Of a stretch of 64,000 bases of DNA, positions 1 to 8,481 are shown piece by piece. The notes beneath the pieces are model-generated. The model saw only the letters and a program-made list of their open reading frames with translations. It was not told where the DNA came from and searched no databases. The stretch is from Pleomorphomonas sp. JP5 (GTDB taxonomy: Bacteria; Pseudomonadota; Alphaproteobacteria; Rhizobiales; Pleomorphomonadaceae), in NCBI RefSeq assembly GCF_023721815.1, contig NZ_JAMDLI010000006.1:62001-126000 (forward strand), read 5' to 3'. The translations under genes were made by a program, and so were the position numbers. The first letter of the stretch is position 1. Every line of letters begins with the position of its first letter.

Positions 1-506
1 GCCGACCCAGAGCATTCGCCGACCAAGCGAATGCTCCAGATTCTTTTGCCGGAGCAGCCGCTTTTCGATCAGGTTGATTCAACCCGATCGACGGGTGCTC
101 TTGGCCGGTTGGCGCATGTATGCGGGAACCGCCCGTGAGGGACGGCATGAAGCGGGAATAGTCCCGTGCCATTGCGGTAGGCTTTCCAAGTTGATCGGCC
201 GTGGGCAAGCCGCCCCGGCGCAACACTGTCCAAATGGGAAAAGCGCAAGTCTCCACGCGCCCGCAGCATCCGCCGGGCGGCATCAGGTGGACAGGACTTG
301 CGAGGGGAGGACCATCGGCCTCCCCGCCTTACCGGGGCATACAGCCTCCTTGAGGCAACTCGGACGAAGGCGCGTCGCGGCTTCGGTCCGGCGGTTGCGT
401 CAAAGCGAAAGAATGAAACACACCCGGCGAACCCGTGGCGCGGAGCGTGTCCCGTGAAACGGCCGGAAAATACGCCTGCCGGCCGCCTCTGTCAAAACGA
501 GAGCCT
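1..506. other. intergenic left edge, no supported gene
   Basis: This stretch lies downstream of the first glycine betaine operon. Several open frames cross it on both strands, but their codons lack the strong third-position GC preference of the neighbouring real genes and none has a convincing ribosome binding site. It holds a perfect hairpin at 10-36 and a GC-rich stem-like stretch around 304-325. I recognise no RNA family in it. Confidence 0.5.
10..36 (+). terminator. perfect hairpin, possible terminator
   Basis: Arms 10-19 and 27-36 are exactly complementary over 10 bp around a 7-nt loop, and a short T-rich run (TTCTTTT) follows at about 41-47. It could end a plus-strand transcript entering from beyond the left edge. 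The T-run is imperfect, so this is tentative. Confidence 0.4.
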
Positions 507-1598
507 TCAGCCGGCCAATCTGGCGGGCAGTTCCTCGCTCGCCATGCCTTCGAGAGCGGCCGTTTCGCCGGCCGAACGGGCCAGCGTTCTCACCACGTCT
601 TCGAGGCCGACCCGCCCAACGACGGCGCCGTTGGAGTCGGTAACGTCGGCAAACGACAGCCTTGCCTCGACGAGGCGCAGCGCCGCGTCGGCGAGCGACA
701 GCGATCCCGAGACCCGAAGGGCGGCCGGTGGCCCCGATACGGATTTTGCCAGCGCACCAACCTTGACGACCCGGCCGCGATTGACCTGCCGCACGAAATC
801 CTCGACGTAAGGCGTGGCCGGCGACAGCACGATGTCCTCGGGCCTGCCCTGCTGCACCAGCTCGCCGTCCTGCATGATGGCGACGCGGTCGCCGATCCGG
901 AGCGCTTCGTCGAGATCGTGGGTGATGAAGACGATGGTCTTCCTCACCTCGTCCTGCAGGTCGAGCAGGATGGTCTGCATGTCGACGCGGATCAGCGGAT
1001 CGAGCGCCGAGAAGGCCTCGTCCATCAGGAGGATCGGCGCGTCGTTCGAGAGCGCCCGGGCGAGCCCGACCCGCTGCTGCATGCCGCCAGAGAGCTGGCT
1101 CGGATATTTGTCCTCGAAGCCGCAAAGACCGACGCGACTGATCCAGTGATGGGCCTCTTCCAGTTGCTCGGCGCGGGAAACGCCACGGATCTCCAGGCCG
1201 AACACCACGTTTCCGAGCACCGTGCGGTGGGGCAGCAGGGCGAACTTCTGGAACACCATGGCCGTGGAGGCGCGGCGGAAGTTGCGCAGCGCCTTGGGCT
1301 TCAGCGCCCGCACGTCGGTGCCCTCGACGATCACCTCGCCGGCGGTGGGCTCGATCAGCCGGTTGATGTGGCGGATCAGCGTGGACTTGCCCGAACCGGA
1401 CAGGCCCATGATCACCTGTATGTACCCGGCCTCGATGTCGAGCGACACGTTGCTGAGCCCCAGCACGTGATTGTGCTTTTCGAGAAGGTCGGCCTTGCAC
1501 ATGCCGCCGTCGCGGACCGCCTCGATGTATCGCTCGGGATGCGGGCCGAAGATCTTGTAGACGTTGCGGATCTCGATCGAGGTGCTTGACTCAAGCAT
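507..1598 (-). CDS. proV: glycine betaine/proline ABC transporter ATP-binding protein
   Basis: This 363-residue cytoplasmic ATPase energises uptake of a quaternary amine osmoprotectant. Walker A GLSGSGKST is at residues 65-73, signature LSGGMQQR at 169-176 and Walker B ILLMDEAFSALDP at 189-201. The DEAF variant is typical of ProV/OpuAA rather than the usual DEP. The N-terminal extension of about 45 residues before the nucleotide-binding fold is also family-typical. About 90 residues follow the ATPase core and resemble a shortened, partly degenerate CBS region. The start overlaps the end of the permease gene by 8 bp, so it is translated as the last gene of the proX-proW-proV operon. Substrate within the betaine/choline/proline group cannot be settled from sequence. 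Confidence 0.92.
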   Translation of the reverse strand: MLESSTSIEIRNVYKIFGPHPERYIEAVRDGGMCKADLLEKHNHVLGLSNVSLDIEAGYIQVIMGLSGSGKSTLIRHINRLIEPTAGEVIVEGTDVRALKPKALRNFRRASTAMVFQKFALLPHRTVLGNVVFGLEIRGVSRAEQLEEAHHWISRVGLCGFEDKYPSQLSGGMQQRVGLARALSNDAPILLMDEAFSALDPLIRVDMQTILLDLQDEVRKTIVFITHDLDEALRIGDRVAIMQDGELVQQGRPEDIVLSPATPYVEDFVRQVNRGRVVKVGALAKSVSGPPAALRVSGSLSLADAALRLVEARLSFADVTDSNGAVVGRVGLEDVVRTLARSAGETAALEGMASEELPARLAG

Positions 1599-2478
1599 GT
1601 TCGGCCTCGCGATGCTTCTGGAGCCGGCGGCCGAACGCCTGGCTGGTGCGGTCGAAGATGATGGCGATGCCGACGATGGCGAAGCCGTTGAACACGCCGA
1701 GCGTGAAATACTGGTTGGCGATGGCCTTCAGCACCGGCTGACCGAGCCCCTGCACGCCGATCATCGAGGCAACCACCACCATGGACAAGGCGGCCATGAT
1801 CGTCTGGTTGATGCCGGCCATGATGTTGGGAAGGGCCAGCGGCAGCTGCACCTTGCGCAGCTTCTGCCAGGTGGAAGCGCCGAAGGCGTCGGCCGCTTCC
1901 AGCACGTCGGCGTCGACGAGGCGGATGCCGAGGTTGGTCAGGCGAATGATCGGCGGCGCGGCATAGATCACCACGGCGATCAGGCCGGGCACCTTGCCGA
2001 TGCCCAGCAGCATCACCACGGGAATGAGATAGACGAAGCTCGGCATGGTCTGCATCACGTCGAGCACCGGCAGCATCACGGCGCGCGCCCGTCCGGACCA
2101 GGCCATCAGGATGCCGAGCGGAATGCCCACCGCCACCGACAGCAGCGTCGCCACCACGATCATGGCGAGCGTGCGCATGGTGTCTTCCCACATGCCGAAG
2201 TAGCCGATGATCAGAAGGGCTGCGACAGCGCCCGCAACGAGGCGCCAACTGCGGCTGGCAAGATAGACGAGACCGCCGATCACCAGGAGCACCAGTGGCC
2301 AGGGCGTGGTGACCAACAGGCGCTCGACGAAGATCAGAAACGTCCGCAGCGGCAGGAAAAAGTCCTCGACGGTGGCGCCAAACTCGCGCGTGAAAGCGCG
2401 GAAGCCACCGTCGATGGCTTTCTTGAGGGCTGTGAGCGTGTCGGCATCCATCACCGGAAAACCGTCAAGTGAGATCAT
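1591..2478 (-). CDS. proW: glycine betaine/proline ABC transporter permease
   Basis: This 295-residue integral membrane subunit is of the ProW/OpuAB type. Hydrophobic segments run from about residue 60 to the C terminus. The binding-protein-dependent transport signature region, containing EAADAFGASTWQKLRKVQLPLA (shown in part), lies in the cytoplasmic loop that docks on the ATPase. It overlaps proV by 8 bp and follows the binding-protein gene after 210 bp that contain two strong hairpins. Gene order X-W-V differs from the second system in this window (V-W-X), so the two operons are not simple tandem copies. Confidence 0.9.
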   Translation of the reverse strand: MISLDGFPVMDADTLTALKKAIDGGFRAFTREFGATVEDFFLPLRTFLIFVERLLVTTPWPLVLLVIGGLVYLASRSWRLVAGAVAALLIIGYFGMWEDTMRTLAMIVVATLLSVAVGIPLGILMAWSGRARAVMLPVLDVMQTMPSFVYLIPVVMLLGIGKVPGLIAVVIYAAPPIIRLTNLGIRLVDADVLEAADAFGASTWQKLRKVQLPLALPNIMAGINQTIMAALSMVVVASMIGVQGLGQPVLKAIANQYFTLGVFNGFAIVGIAIIFDRTSQAFGRRLQKHREAEHA

Positions 2479-2508
2479 GCGTCAAAGGTCTCCATGTTCG
2501 GCGAGGTG

Positions 2509-2538
2509 GCGCCGCCCCGGAGACGGACGGGGCGGCGC
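2509..2538. other. intercistronic hairpin 1 between proX and proW
   Basis: Arms 2509-2519 and 2528-2538 are perfectly complementary over 11 GC-rich bp with an 8-nt loop. It lies in the 210-bp gap between the binding-protein and permease genes. There is no T-run, so it fits an mRNA-stabilising or partial attenuation structure that would give excess binding protein, a common arrangement in ABC operons (inference). Confidence 0.6.
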
Positions 2539-2546
2539 GCATGGGC

Positions 2547-2569
2547 GCTGTCGCCACGGAGGCGACAGC
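2547..2569. other. intercistronic hairpin 2 between proX and proW
   Basis: Arms 2547-2555 and 2561-2569 pair perfectly over 9 bp around a 5-nt loop, only 9 bp from hairpin 1. The two in tandem strengthen the idea of a 3-prime stabilising element for the binding-protein message. Confidence 0.6.
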
Positions 2570-2688
2570 CACGCCAATACCCTCACCGGGATTCGCACTA
2601 TCCTGAGGGGGGAAACGGGGCCGGACCGCCGGCCACCGCCTGCTCGTGCCGGCGCGCCCAGGGCACGCCGACAGTCAACTCGCAAGGG

Positions 2689-3693
2689 TCAGAGCGCCGC
2701 CTTGACCTTCTCGGCGACCTCGGCCGGAACCCACTTGGTCCAGATGTCGGCCTTTTCCTTGAGGAAGTAGCGCGCAGCCTCCTCGCCGGTAGCCTGGTTG
2801 TCGCTCATCCACGCCAGCATCTCGTTCACCGGACCATTGGTGGGGAACGAGCGGGTCTTGATGTAGTCGTAGGCAGGGCCGGCGTTGTCGGCGAAGGACT
2901 TGGTCACCACGGTGAACACTTCCGACTTGGACCAGGCGTTCTTCTTGGGCTTGTCGCAGTCGGGCACGGTGGTGCAGGACTTCCATTCGGCCTCGTCATA
3001 GGGGACGTCGAAGCCGAGCTGAACCAGATGATACTTGCCGAGAATGGAGGTCGGCGCCCAGTAGTAGCCGAGCCAGGGCTGCTTGCGCTCGAAGGCCTTG
3101 GCGATCGATCCGTCGAGGCCGGCTGCCGAACCGGGGTCGATCAGGTTGAAGCCGCGCTTTTCCGCATCATAGGCCTTGAAGAAGTTGCCGGTGGTTACCT
3201 GGCAGTTCCAGCCCGACGGGCAGCTATAAACGGCGCCCCGTGAGGGATCCTCCGGGTCGGGGAACAGATCGGGATGGTTGAGCGCATCGTCGATCGTCTT
3301 GATGTCGGGATGGGCCTCGGCGATGTAGTCGGGGATCCACCATCCCTCGACGCCGCCCTCGCCCAGGGCCTCGACCGCGTAGACCAGCTTGCCCTCGGCA
3401 ACCGCCTTGTCGAGCGGTTCGCGCATGGCGTTGATCCAGCCCTCGGGCGCGATGTCAGGCTCGCCCTTCTCGGTCATGGAGGCAAAGGTCGGTTGGGTGT
3501 CGCCGGGTACGAGATCGACCTCGCAGCCATAGCCGTTTTCGAGGATGGCCTTGTCGACCCAGGCGATGAGTTCGGCGGACTGCCAGTTCATGTTCGCAAT
3601 CGTGACGCGTCCGCAGGTACTGTCCGCCGCGAGCGCCGGAACGAGGGAAGCCGACGCCGCTACGAAAAACGTGGTCGCGAGAAGCTGTTTCAT
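2689..3693 (-). CDS. proX: glycine betaine ABC transporter substrate-binding protein
   Basis: This 334-residue periplasmic binding protein of the OpuAC/ProX superfamily starts with a clear Sec signal peptide (basic MK, hydrophobic core, cleavage near ALAA, about residue 23). The mature part is rich in tryptophans (GWWIP, WLGYYWAP), as expected for an aromatic cage that holds a trimethylammonium group. It has several cysteines (CSGR-like start, CPSGWNC, CTTVPDC) that may form disulfides. It is the first gene of its operon. It is not closely alike to the second binding protein at 10.3-11.4 kb and lacks that protein's calcium-loop-like insert, so the two systems probably differ in ligand preference. 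Confidence 0.88.
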   Translation of the reverse strand: MKQLLATTFFVAASASLVPALAADSTCGRVTIANMNWQSAELIAWVDKAILENGYGCEVDLVPGDTQPTFASMTEKGEPDIAPEGWINAMREPLDKAVAEGKLVYAVEALGEGGVEGWWIPDYIAEAHPDIKTIDDALNHPDLFPDPEDPSRGAVYSCPSGWNCQVTTGNFFKAYDAEKRGFNLIDPGSAAGLDGSIAKAFERKQPWLGYYWAPTSILGKYHLVQLGFDVPYDEAEWKSCTTVPDCDKPKKNAWSKSEVFTVVTKSFADNAGPAYDYIKTRSFPTNGPVNEMLAWMSDNQATGEEAARYFLKEKADIWTKWVPAEVAEKVKAAL

Positions 3694-4305
3694 CTTGGTC
3701 TCCGGGCTTCGCGTTTCGGTCGTTGCGAATGGTGAGACAGCCCACGACCCCGGACCTCCAAATAGCGGGGCGCCATGCCTTCGGAACTGGGCGTTCAGTC
3801 ATCCGTCGACGTGCTCGCCACTACCGAGCACGCGCCGGCAGTATATAGTCAAGTACACCCAAGGCAACCGCAAATTTACTTCCAAAAATACGTATATCCA
3901 TCAAAGTAAAATTGATTTGTTCGGCACTTTGATACGATTTAAACACACATAAATGGCCTTCATGAAAATAATAGACTGATTCAGGCGATATTTTAATCGC
4001 AACGGGTCACTGTTAGTCCTTTTTATCTTGCGCCACGAACTCCGGTTTAGTCAGGCCTCCAACCCATTCGGAAATAGACCGCTTTTCTGGATGAACAATC
4101 AAAAATTGTTGAGTCTGAGTTCAAAATCATTGATTGATTCAAATATTAATCGCTCGCTCTTCTTCAAAATTTCGCCAACCATTCGCCACTTCGCCGACAC
4201 ATTCGAGATGCCTCGACTCCCCTCCACGACAAACAGTCGGGGATGCAGCCGTCGCCGTTAACCACCCGTTAACCATGCACTCGGCAAATTCTGCCGGGTG
4301 GCGCG
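3694..4305. other. 612-bp AT-rich intergenic region with divergent promoters
   Basis: This gap separates the divergent proX and flhA genes. From about 3840 to 4200 it is strikingly AT-rich against its surroundings. It holds a hairpin with 8-bp arms (3810-3817 and 3825-3832) on the proX side and a CtrA-type box at 4258-4272 on the flhA side. Small open frames here have no ribosome binding site and no family resemblance, so I call none of them. Confidence 0.6.
4258..4272 (+). promoter_or_regulatory. CtrA-type binding site upstream of flhA
   Basis: The sequence reads TTAA, seven bases, TTAA, exactly the consensus spacing for the alphaproteobacterial cell-cycle regulator CtrA. Both halves extend to TTAACCA. 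It ends 33 bp before the proposed flhA start. CtrA control of flagellar genes, including flhA, is established in Caulobacter, so cell-cycle-gated transcription is likely here (inference from site and context). Confidence 0.7.
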
Positions 4306-6483
4306 GTGTGCGTCGCAGCCGGCAATTCGGAAACGATCGACTTGAGCGACCTCACCACAGCCCCAGAGACGGCACCTTCCAGGATTCCCTTCGGTCTCAG
4401 CGTGCCCACGGGCTCGGATCTGCGCTCGACGATCCTGCGCGGCGACATCGGCCTTGCCGTCGGCATCATGCTGATCATGGTCATCCTGATCCTGCCGATG
4501 CCGGCGGTGCTGCTCGACCTGATGCTGGCGGTGTCGATCATCTTCGCCGTTCTGATCATGATGACGGCGTTGTTCATCCAGACGCCGCTGGAATTCACGT
4601 CCTTTCCGACGATTCTGCTGATTTCCACGATGCTGCGCCTGTCGCTCAACCTTGCGTCGACGCGCCTCATCCTCAGCCACGGTCACGAGGGAACCGACGC
4701 CGCCGGCCACGTCATCCAGGCCTTCGGCGGCTTCGTGATGGGTGGCAACTTCGTCATCGGCATCATCGTCTTCGCCATCCTGATCATCGTCAACTTCGTG
4801 GTCATCACCAAGGGTTCGGGCCGCATCGCGGAAGTGGCCGCCCGCTTCACCCTCGACGCCATGCCCGGCAAGCAGATGGCCATCGACGCCGACCTGTCGT
4901 CGGGCCTGATCAAGGAAGACGAGGCGCGCAAGCGCCGCAAGGATCTGGAAGCGGAAAGCTCCTTCTTCGGCGCCATGGACGGTGCCTCGAAGTTCGTGCG
5001 CGGCGACGCCATCGCCGGCCTTCTGATCACCTTCATCAACGTCATCGGCGGCATCATCATCGGCACGATGCAGATGGGCATCACGCTGTCGGAAGCCGGC
5101 CACTCCTACACCATCCTCACCGTCGGCGACGGCCTCGTCAGCCAGATCCCGGCGCTGATCGTCTCCACCGCCGCCGGCCTGCTGGTGTCGAAGGCGGGCG
5201 TGTCCGGCTCGGCCGACAAGGCGCTCTCCGGCCAGCTCACCGGCTATCCGGCCGCCCTTGGCATCTCCGGCGTCGTCATGGGCCTGCTGGCGCTCTTGCC
5301 CGGCCTGCCGTTCCTGCCGTTTGCCACCCTCGGCGCCGGCGCTGGCGGTCTCGCCCTCTGGGCCAAACGCCAGAACGCCAGACGCGACCTCGAAGCCATC
5401 GTTGCCCAGGCGCAGGCCGAGGCGCCCCCGCCGCCGCCGGCCGAGGAACCGATCTCCACCGCGCTCAAGATGGACGATCTGCGCGTCGAGCTCGGCTACG
5501 GCCTCCTGCCACTGATCAACGACAACGGAAAGGGCGGCGAGAAGCTGTCCGACCAGATCAAGGCGCTGCGCCGGCAGATCGCATCCGACCTCGGCTACAT
5601 CATGCCGCCGGTGCGCCTCCTGGACAACGTGCAGCTCGGCGCCAACGAATATGTCATCAAGATCAAGGAAGTGGACGCCGGCAAGGGCACGCTGTTCCCC
5701 GGCCAGTACATGGTCATGGACCCGATGGGCGGCAAGGTGACCATTCCCGGCACCCAGACCACCGAACCCACCTTCGGCCTGCCGGCCACCTGGGTGGACG
5801 GACGCCTGCGCGAAGAGGCGGCGATCCGCGGTTACACCGTGGTCGACCCGGCCACCGTGCTCTCCACCCATCTCTCCGAGACGCTGAAGACCAACGTCTC
5901 GGAACTGCTCTCCTACGCCGACGTCAAGAAGCTCCTGTCCGAGGTGTCGTCCGACCAGGCCAAGCTGATCGACGAGATCGTGCCGAGCCAGATCACCGTC
6001 TCCGGCATTCAGCGCATTCTGCAACTGTTGCTCGCCGAGCGCGTTTCGATCCGCGACCTCGGCACCATCCTGGAAGGCATCGCCGAGGGCCTGTCCATCT
6101 CGCACGCCACGCAGACCATCACCGAGCACGTGCGCGCCCGCCTCGCCCGCCAGATCTGCGCCTCCAACATGGCGCCGGGCGGCTACCTGCCGCTGATCAG
6201 CCTGTCGCCCGCCTGGGAGCAGGCCTTCATCGAGAGCATCGTCGGCGAAGGCGACGACCGGCGCCTCGCCATGGCGCCGAGCAAGCTGCAGGAGTTCGTC
6301 GGCGCCGTTCGCGACCAGTTCGAGGAAGCCGCCAAGAAGGGCGAACTGCCGGTGTTGATGACCAGCCCGATGAACCGCCCCTTCGTCCGCTCCATCGTCG
6401 AACGCTTCCGCGCCCACACCACGGTCATGAGCCAGGCCGAGGTTCACCCCAAGGTCCGCCTGAAGACGGTAAGTCAGCTCTAG
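4306..6483 (+). CDS. flhA: flagellar type III export membrane protein FlhA
   Basis: FlhA is the large export-gate subunit of the flagellar type III secretion system. The 725-residue product matches family length. An N-terminal half with about eight membrane segments (residues ~45-340, including the conserved stretch with LRLSLNLASTRLIL) is followed by a proline-rich linker (PPPPPAEEP, ~380) and a C-terminal cytoplasmic domain. The conserved FHIPEP-family loop appears as GSGRIAEVAARFTLDAMPGK. The GTG start at 4306 is the most upstream in frame and has only a weak Shine-Dalgarno. A slightly later start is possible. No other flagellar gene lies in the window, so flhA is separated from the main cluster, at least on this side. 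Confidence 0.95.
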   Translation: MCVAAGNSETIDLSDLTTAPETAPSRIPFGLSVPTGSDLRSTILRGDIGLAVGIMLIMVILILPMPAVLLDLMLAVSIIFAVLIMMTALFIQTPLEFTSFPTILLISTMLRLSLNLASTRLILSHGHEGTDAAGHVIQAFGGFVMGGNFVIGIIVFAILIIVNFVVITKGSGRIAEVAARFTLDAMPGKQMAIDADLSSGLIKEDEARKRRKDLEAESSFFGAMDGASKFVRGDAIAGLLITFINVIGGIIIGTMQMGITLSEAGHSYTILTVGDGLVSQIPALIVSTAAGLLVSKAGVSGSADKALSGQLTGYPAALGISGVVMGLLALLPGLPFLPFATLGAGAGGLALWAKRQNARRDLEAIVAQAQAEAPPPPPAEEPISTALKMDDLRVELGYGLLPLINDNGKGGEKLSDQIKALRRQIASDLGYIMPPVRLLDNVQLGANEYVIKIKEVDAGKGTLFPGQYMVMDPMGGKVTIPGTQTTEPTFGLPATWVDGRLREEAAIRGYTVVDPATVLSTHLSETLKTNVSELLSYADVKKLLSEVSSDQAKLIDEIVPSQITVSGIQRILQLLLAERVSIRDLGTILEGIAEGLSISHATQTITEHVRARLARQICASNMAPGGYLPLISLSPAWEQAFIESIVGEGDDRRLAMAPSKLQEFVGAVRDQFEEAAKKGELPVLMTSPMNRPFVRSIVERFRAHTTVMSQAEVHPKVRLKTVSQL

Positions 6484-6507
6484 CTCCAACTCACCCGCAC
6501 GGCGGCC

Positions 6508-6927
6508 TCATCCCTCCTCGGCGTAGCGCGCCAGACGCTCGCCCAGCGTGCCGGTGTGCAGCTCGAACAGGTGGTTGTCGTGGTCGTGGAAGTAGATCGA
6601 CCGACCCTCGCCGGAGACGCGTGAGCGCCCCTCGCGCACGTCGAGCCCCATGTCCCGGATGCGTCCGAGGCAAGCCTCGTAATCGGCGTCGTCGATCTTG
6701 AACGCCACGTGGTTGTAGGTCCGCGTTGGCAGAGCGTCCCCTTCCATGGTGGCGATCCAGATGGCGTTCGGCTCGTCGCCGATCAGGAAGAACCGCTCCT
6801 TGGAGAGCGAGAACGTGCGGTCGCCGCTGTCGTAGACCTTGCGGGCGCCCAGGATGCCGACGAGCACCGCCTCCATCCGATCGAGATCGGCGACGATGAA
6901 GGTGATGTGACTGATCCCCTGAACCAC
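6508..6927 (-). CDS. fosX: FosX-type fosfomycin epoxide hydrolase
   Basis: This 139-residue glyoxalase-fold enzyme is predicted to open the fosfomycin epoxide with water, using Mn(II). The N terminus (GISHIT, D-L, SGDRTFSLSKERFFLIG) and C terminus (GEGRSIYFHDHDNHLFELH) follow the FosX pattern closely. Metal ligands would be H7, H73 and E122. Glu44 in SLSKE corresponds to the general base that distinguishes FosX hydrolases from FosA/FosB thiol transferases. It is convergent with flhA, 24 bp apart, and monocistronic. In rhizobia FosX homologues are known outside clinical resistance settings, so the native role may be intrinsic tolerance or phosphonate-related. Confidence 0.88.
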   Translation of the reverse strand: MVQGISHITFIVADLDRMEAVLVGILGARKVYDSGDRTFSLSKERFFLIGDEPNAIWIATMEGDALPTRTYNHVAFKIDDADYEACLGRIRDMGLDVREGRSRVSGEGRSIYFHDHDNHLFELHTGTLGERLARYAEEG

Positions 6928-7027
6928 GCTTTCCTCCTTGCCGCGGGGGCCGCTCGGGCCGATGCCGGCCGGTTTTCCCCCGATTAACGTAAACCGCCCC
7001 TTAAGGCATCGGTTCTAAACTGTGCGC

Positions 7028-8161
7028 ATGAGACCCTCTCGTATTGCGTCCGGTCTGCTCTCGCTGTTCGTGTCCGCCGCCCTGGCGGGCTGCGGCTTCT
7101 TCGAATCCGAGGAGCGCGCGCCATGGCGCGCCCAGGCGGAAGCGGCGTGCTACGCCCGCAACATGGTCAAGCTTTCGCCGCTGATCCAGCGGGCCAGCGC
7201 GATCCAGGGCAGAGGCATTTGCGGCATTGACCGCCCCCTGAAGGTCAAGGCGCTGGAAGACGGCACCGTCAGCCTCGGTTCCCGCTCGCTGGTGCTCTCC
7301 TGCCCGATGACGGCGGCGCTCGAACGCTGGGTCGCCGAGGTCGTCATGCCGGCCGCGCTCGCCCGCTACGGCCTGCCGGTGGTCGAGATCAAGAACTTCG
7401 GCACCTACAACTGCCGCTCGCGCAACAACATCGCCGGCGCCCGCCTCTCCGAGCACGCCTTCGCCAACGCCTTCGATTTTGCCGGCGTCGTGCTGTCCAA
7501 CGGCTACTCCGTCACCGTCAAGAAGGGCTGGTACGGCAACGCCACCGACCGCGCCTTCCTGCGCGAGGTGACGCGCGGCGCCTGCGGCGCCTTCACCACC
7601 GTGCTCGGCCCGGGCGCCGACCGGTCGCACGACGACCACCTGCACCTCGACCTCGCCCACCACAACAACGCCGGCACCTATCGCTACTGCAAGCCGCAGC
7701 CGAAAGTGCCGCCGCGCGGCGCGCCGATGTTCACACCCGACCCGAACATGCCGATGGCGAGCAACCTGCCGGCCGATCCGGTCTGGCCCGCCGCGCCGCA
7801 GCCGACGCCCGCCAACCCGACCTATACGGCCGGCAACTCCGCCTTCGACGCGCCACTGCCGCCGGCCCCGATCGGCAACGGCGCCTATCCGGTGGCCCAG
7901 CAACCCACCTATCAGCAGCCCTCCTATCAACAGCCGCAACCGGCCTATCAGCAGCCGCAGCCCGTCTATGCGGACGTGCCCGCCGCCCAGCCGCCCGGCT
8001 GCCCGCCCGGCTACATCTGCACGCCGGTGGGCCAGGGCACCTACGTGCCGCCACCGGCAGGCGCGGGCAACATCGGCTGGAACGTCGGCGCCCAGCCCCT
8101 CCAGGGCTACTCGTCGACCGACATCACCGGCTCAATCCCGGGCCCCTACTCGGACGACTGA
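7028..8161 (+). CDS. extensin-like C-terminal domain lipoprotein
   Basis: This 377-residue predicted outer-surface or periplasmic lipoprotein has a signal peptide ending in lipobox LAGC (around residue 22). Residues ~40-220 form the extensin-like C-terminal domain, with the motif SEHAFANAFDFAG followed by DDHLHLD. The H-x6-D and H-x-H arrangement resembles the zinc site of LAS-type (VanY-like) peptidases, so peptidoglycan cleavage is plausible but unproven. From ~225 on the chain is low complexity, rich in Pro, Gln and Tyr with repeated YQQP units. The ATG at 7028 is chosen; a GTG two codons earlier is equally possible, and neither has a strong ribosome site. Confidence 0.8.
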   Translation: MRPSRIASGLLSLFVSAALAGCGFFESEERAPWRAQAEAACYARNMVKLSPLIQRASAIQGRGICGIDRPLKVKALEDGTVSLGSRSLVLSCPMTAALERWVAEVVMPAALARYGLPVVEIKNFGTYNCRSRNNIAGARLSEHAFANAFDFAGVVLSNGYSVTVKKGWYGNATDRAFLREVTRGACGAFTTVLGPGADRSHDDHLHLDLAHHNNAGTYRYCKPQPKVPPRGAPMFTPDPNMPMASNLPADPVWPAAPQPTPANPTYTAGNSAFDAPLPPAPIGNGAYPVAQQPTYQQPSYQQPQPAYQQPQPVYADVPAAQPPGCPPGYICTPVGQGTYVPPPAGAGNIGWNVGAQPLQGYSSTDITGSIPGPYSDD

Positions 8162-8168
8162 GCGAGAT

Positions 8169-8411
8169 TCATTCGTGGCGATGTGCGGCGGGTATCTCGG
8201 CCGTGTCGATTAAAAATAGTTCGTCGTCAGTCAGATCGGCCGATGCCAGAGAGTCGCGTTGCGCACATTTCATTTCGCGGTAGACCCTCGCCGAGATGAT
8301 GTAGACCGTCTCCCTGCCGTCCTTCGTTACCCGAATGGGTTCGGACAGGGCGCGATCATGATAGCGCTCGAAGTTTCTCTCCACCTCTGACGCCGAAACC
8401 GTGACAGACAC
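8169..8411 (-). CDS. Phd/YefM-like antitoxin, no toxin partner
   Basis: The 80-residue product begins SVTVSASEVERNFERYHD and continues PIRVTKDGRETVYIISA, the Phd/YefM DNA-binding fold. A longer frame begins at 8450, but the GTG at 8411 has a GGAGG six bases upstream and places the start where the family begins. No Doc, YoeB, Fic or PIN gene follows it, and the downstream neighbour is the convergent extensin-like gene, so it is an orphan antitoxin-like regulator. It is divergent from a second small DNA-binding-type gene at 8482. Confidence 0.7.
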   Translation of the reverse strand: MSVTVSASEVERNFERYHDRALSEPIRVTKDGRETVYIISARVYREMKCAQRDSLASADLTDDELFLIDTAEIPAAHRHE

Positions 8412-8481
8412 CGCGAACCTCCCGATCCTTGAAACATCGTCCTGCGTCACGCTACAGTTCTACGACGAATGGAGACGCATC

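Noticed and set aside
1-172. Minus-strand open frame starting at 172 and running off the left edge
   Set aside because: It is open for 57 codons but uses many AT-ending codons unlike real genes here, lacks a well-placed ribosome site and resembles no family. The missing left flank prevents a fair test.
200-420. Possible cobalamin riboswitch or RNase P RNA in the left intergenic region
   Set aside because: Short resemblances (GCGCAACACTGT, GGGAA) occur, but the conserved core boxes of either RNA are absent on both strands.
4134-6701. 855-codon frame overlapping flhA on the same strand
   Set aside because: It is the +1 shadow of flhA; the product is Arg/His/Pro-rich without hydrophobic segments.
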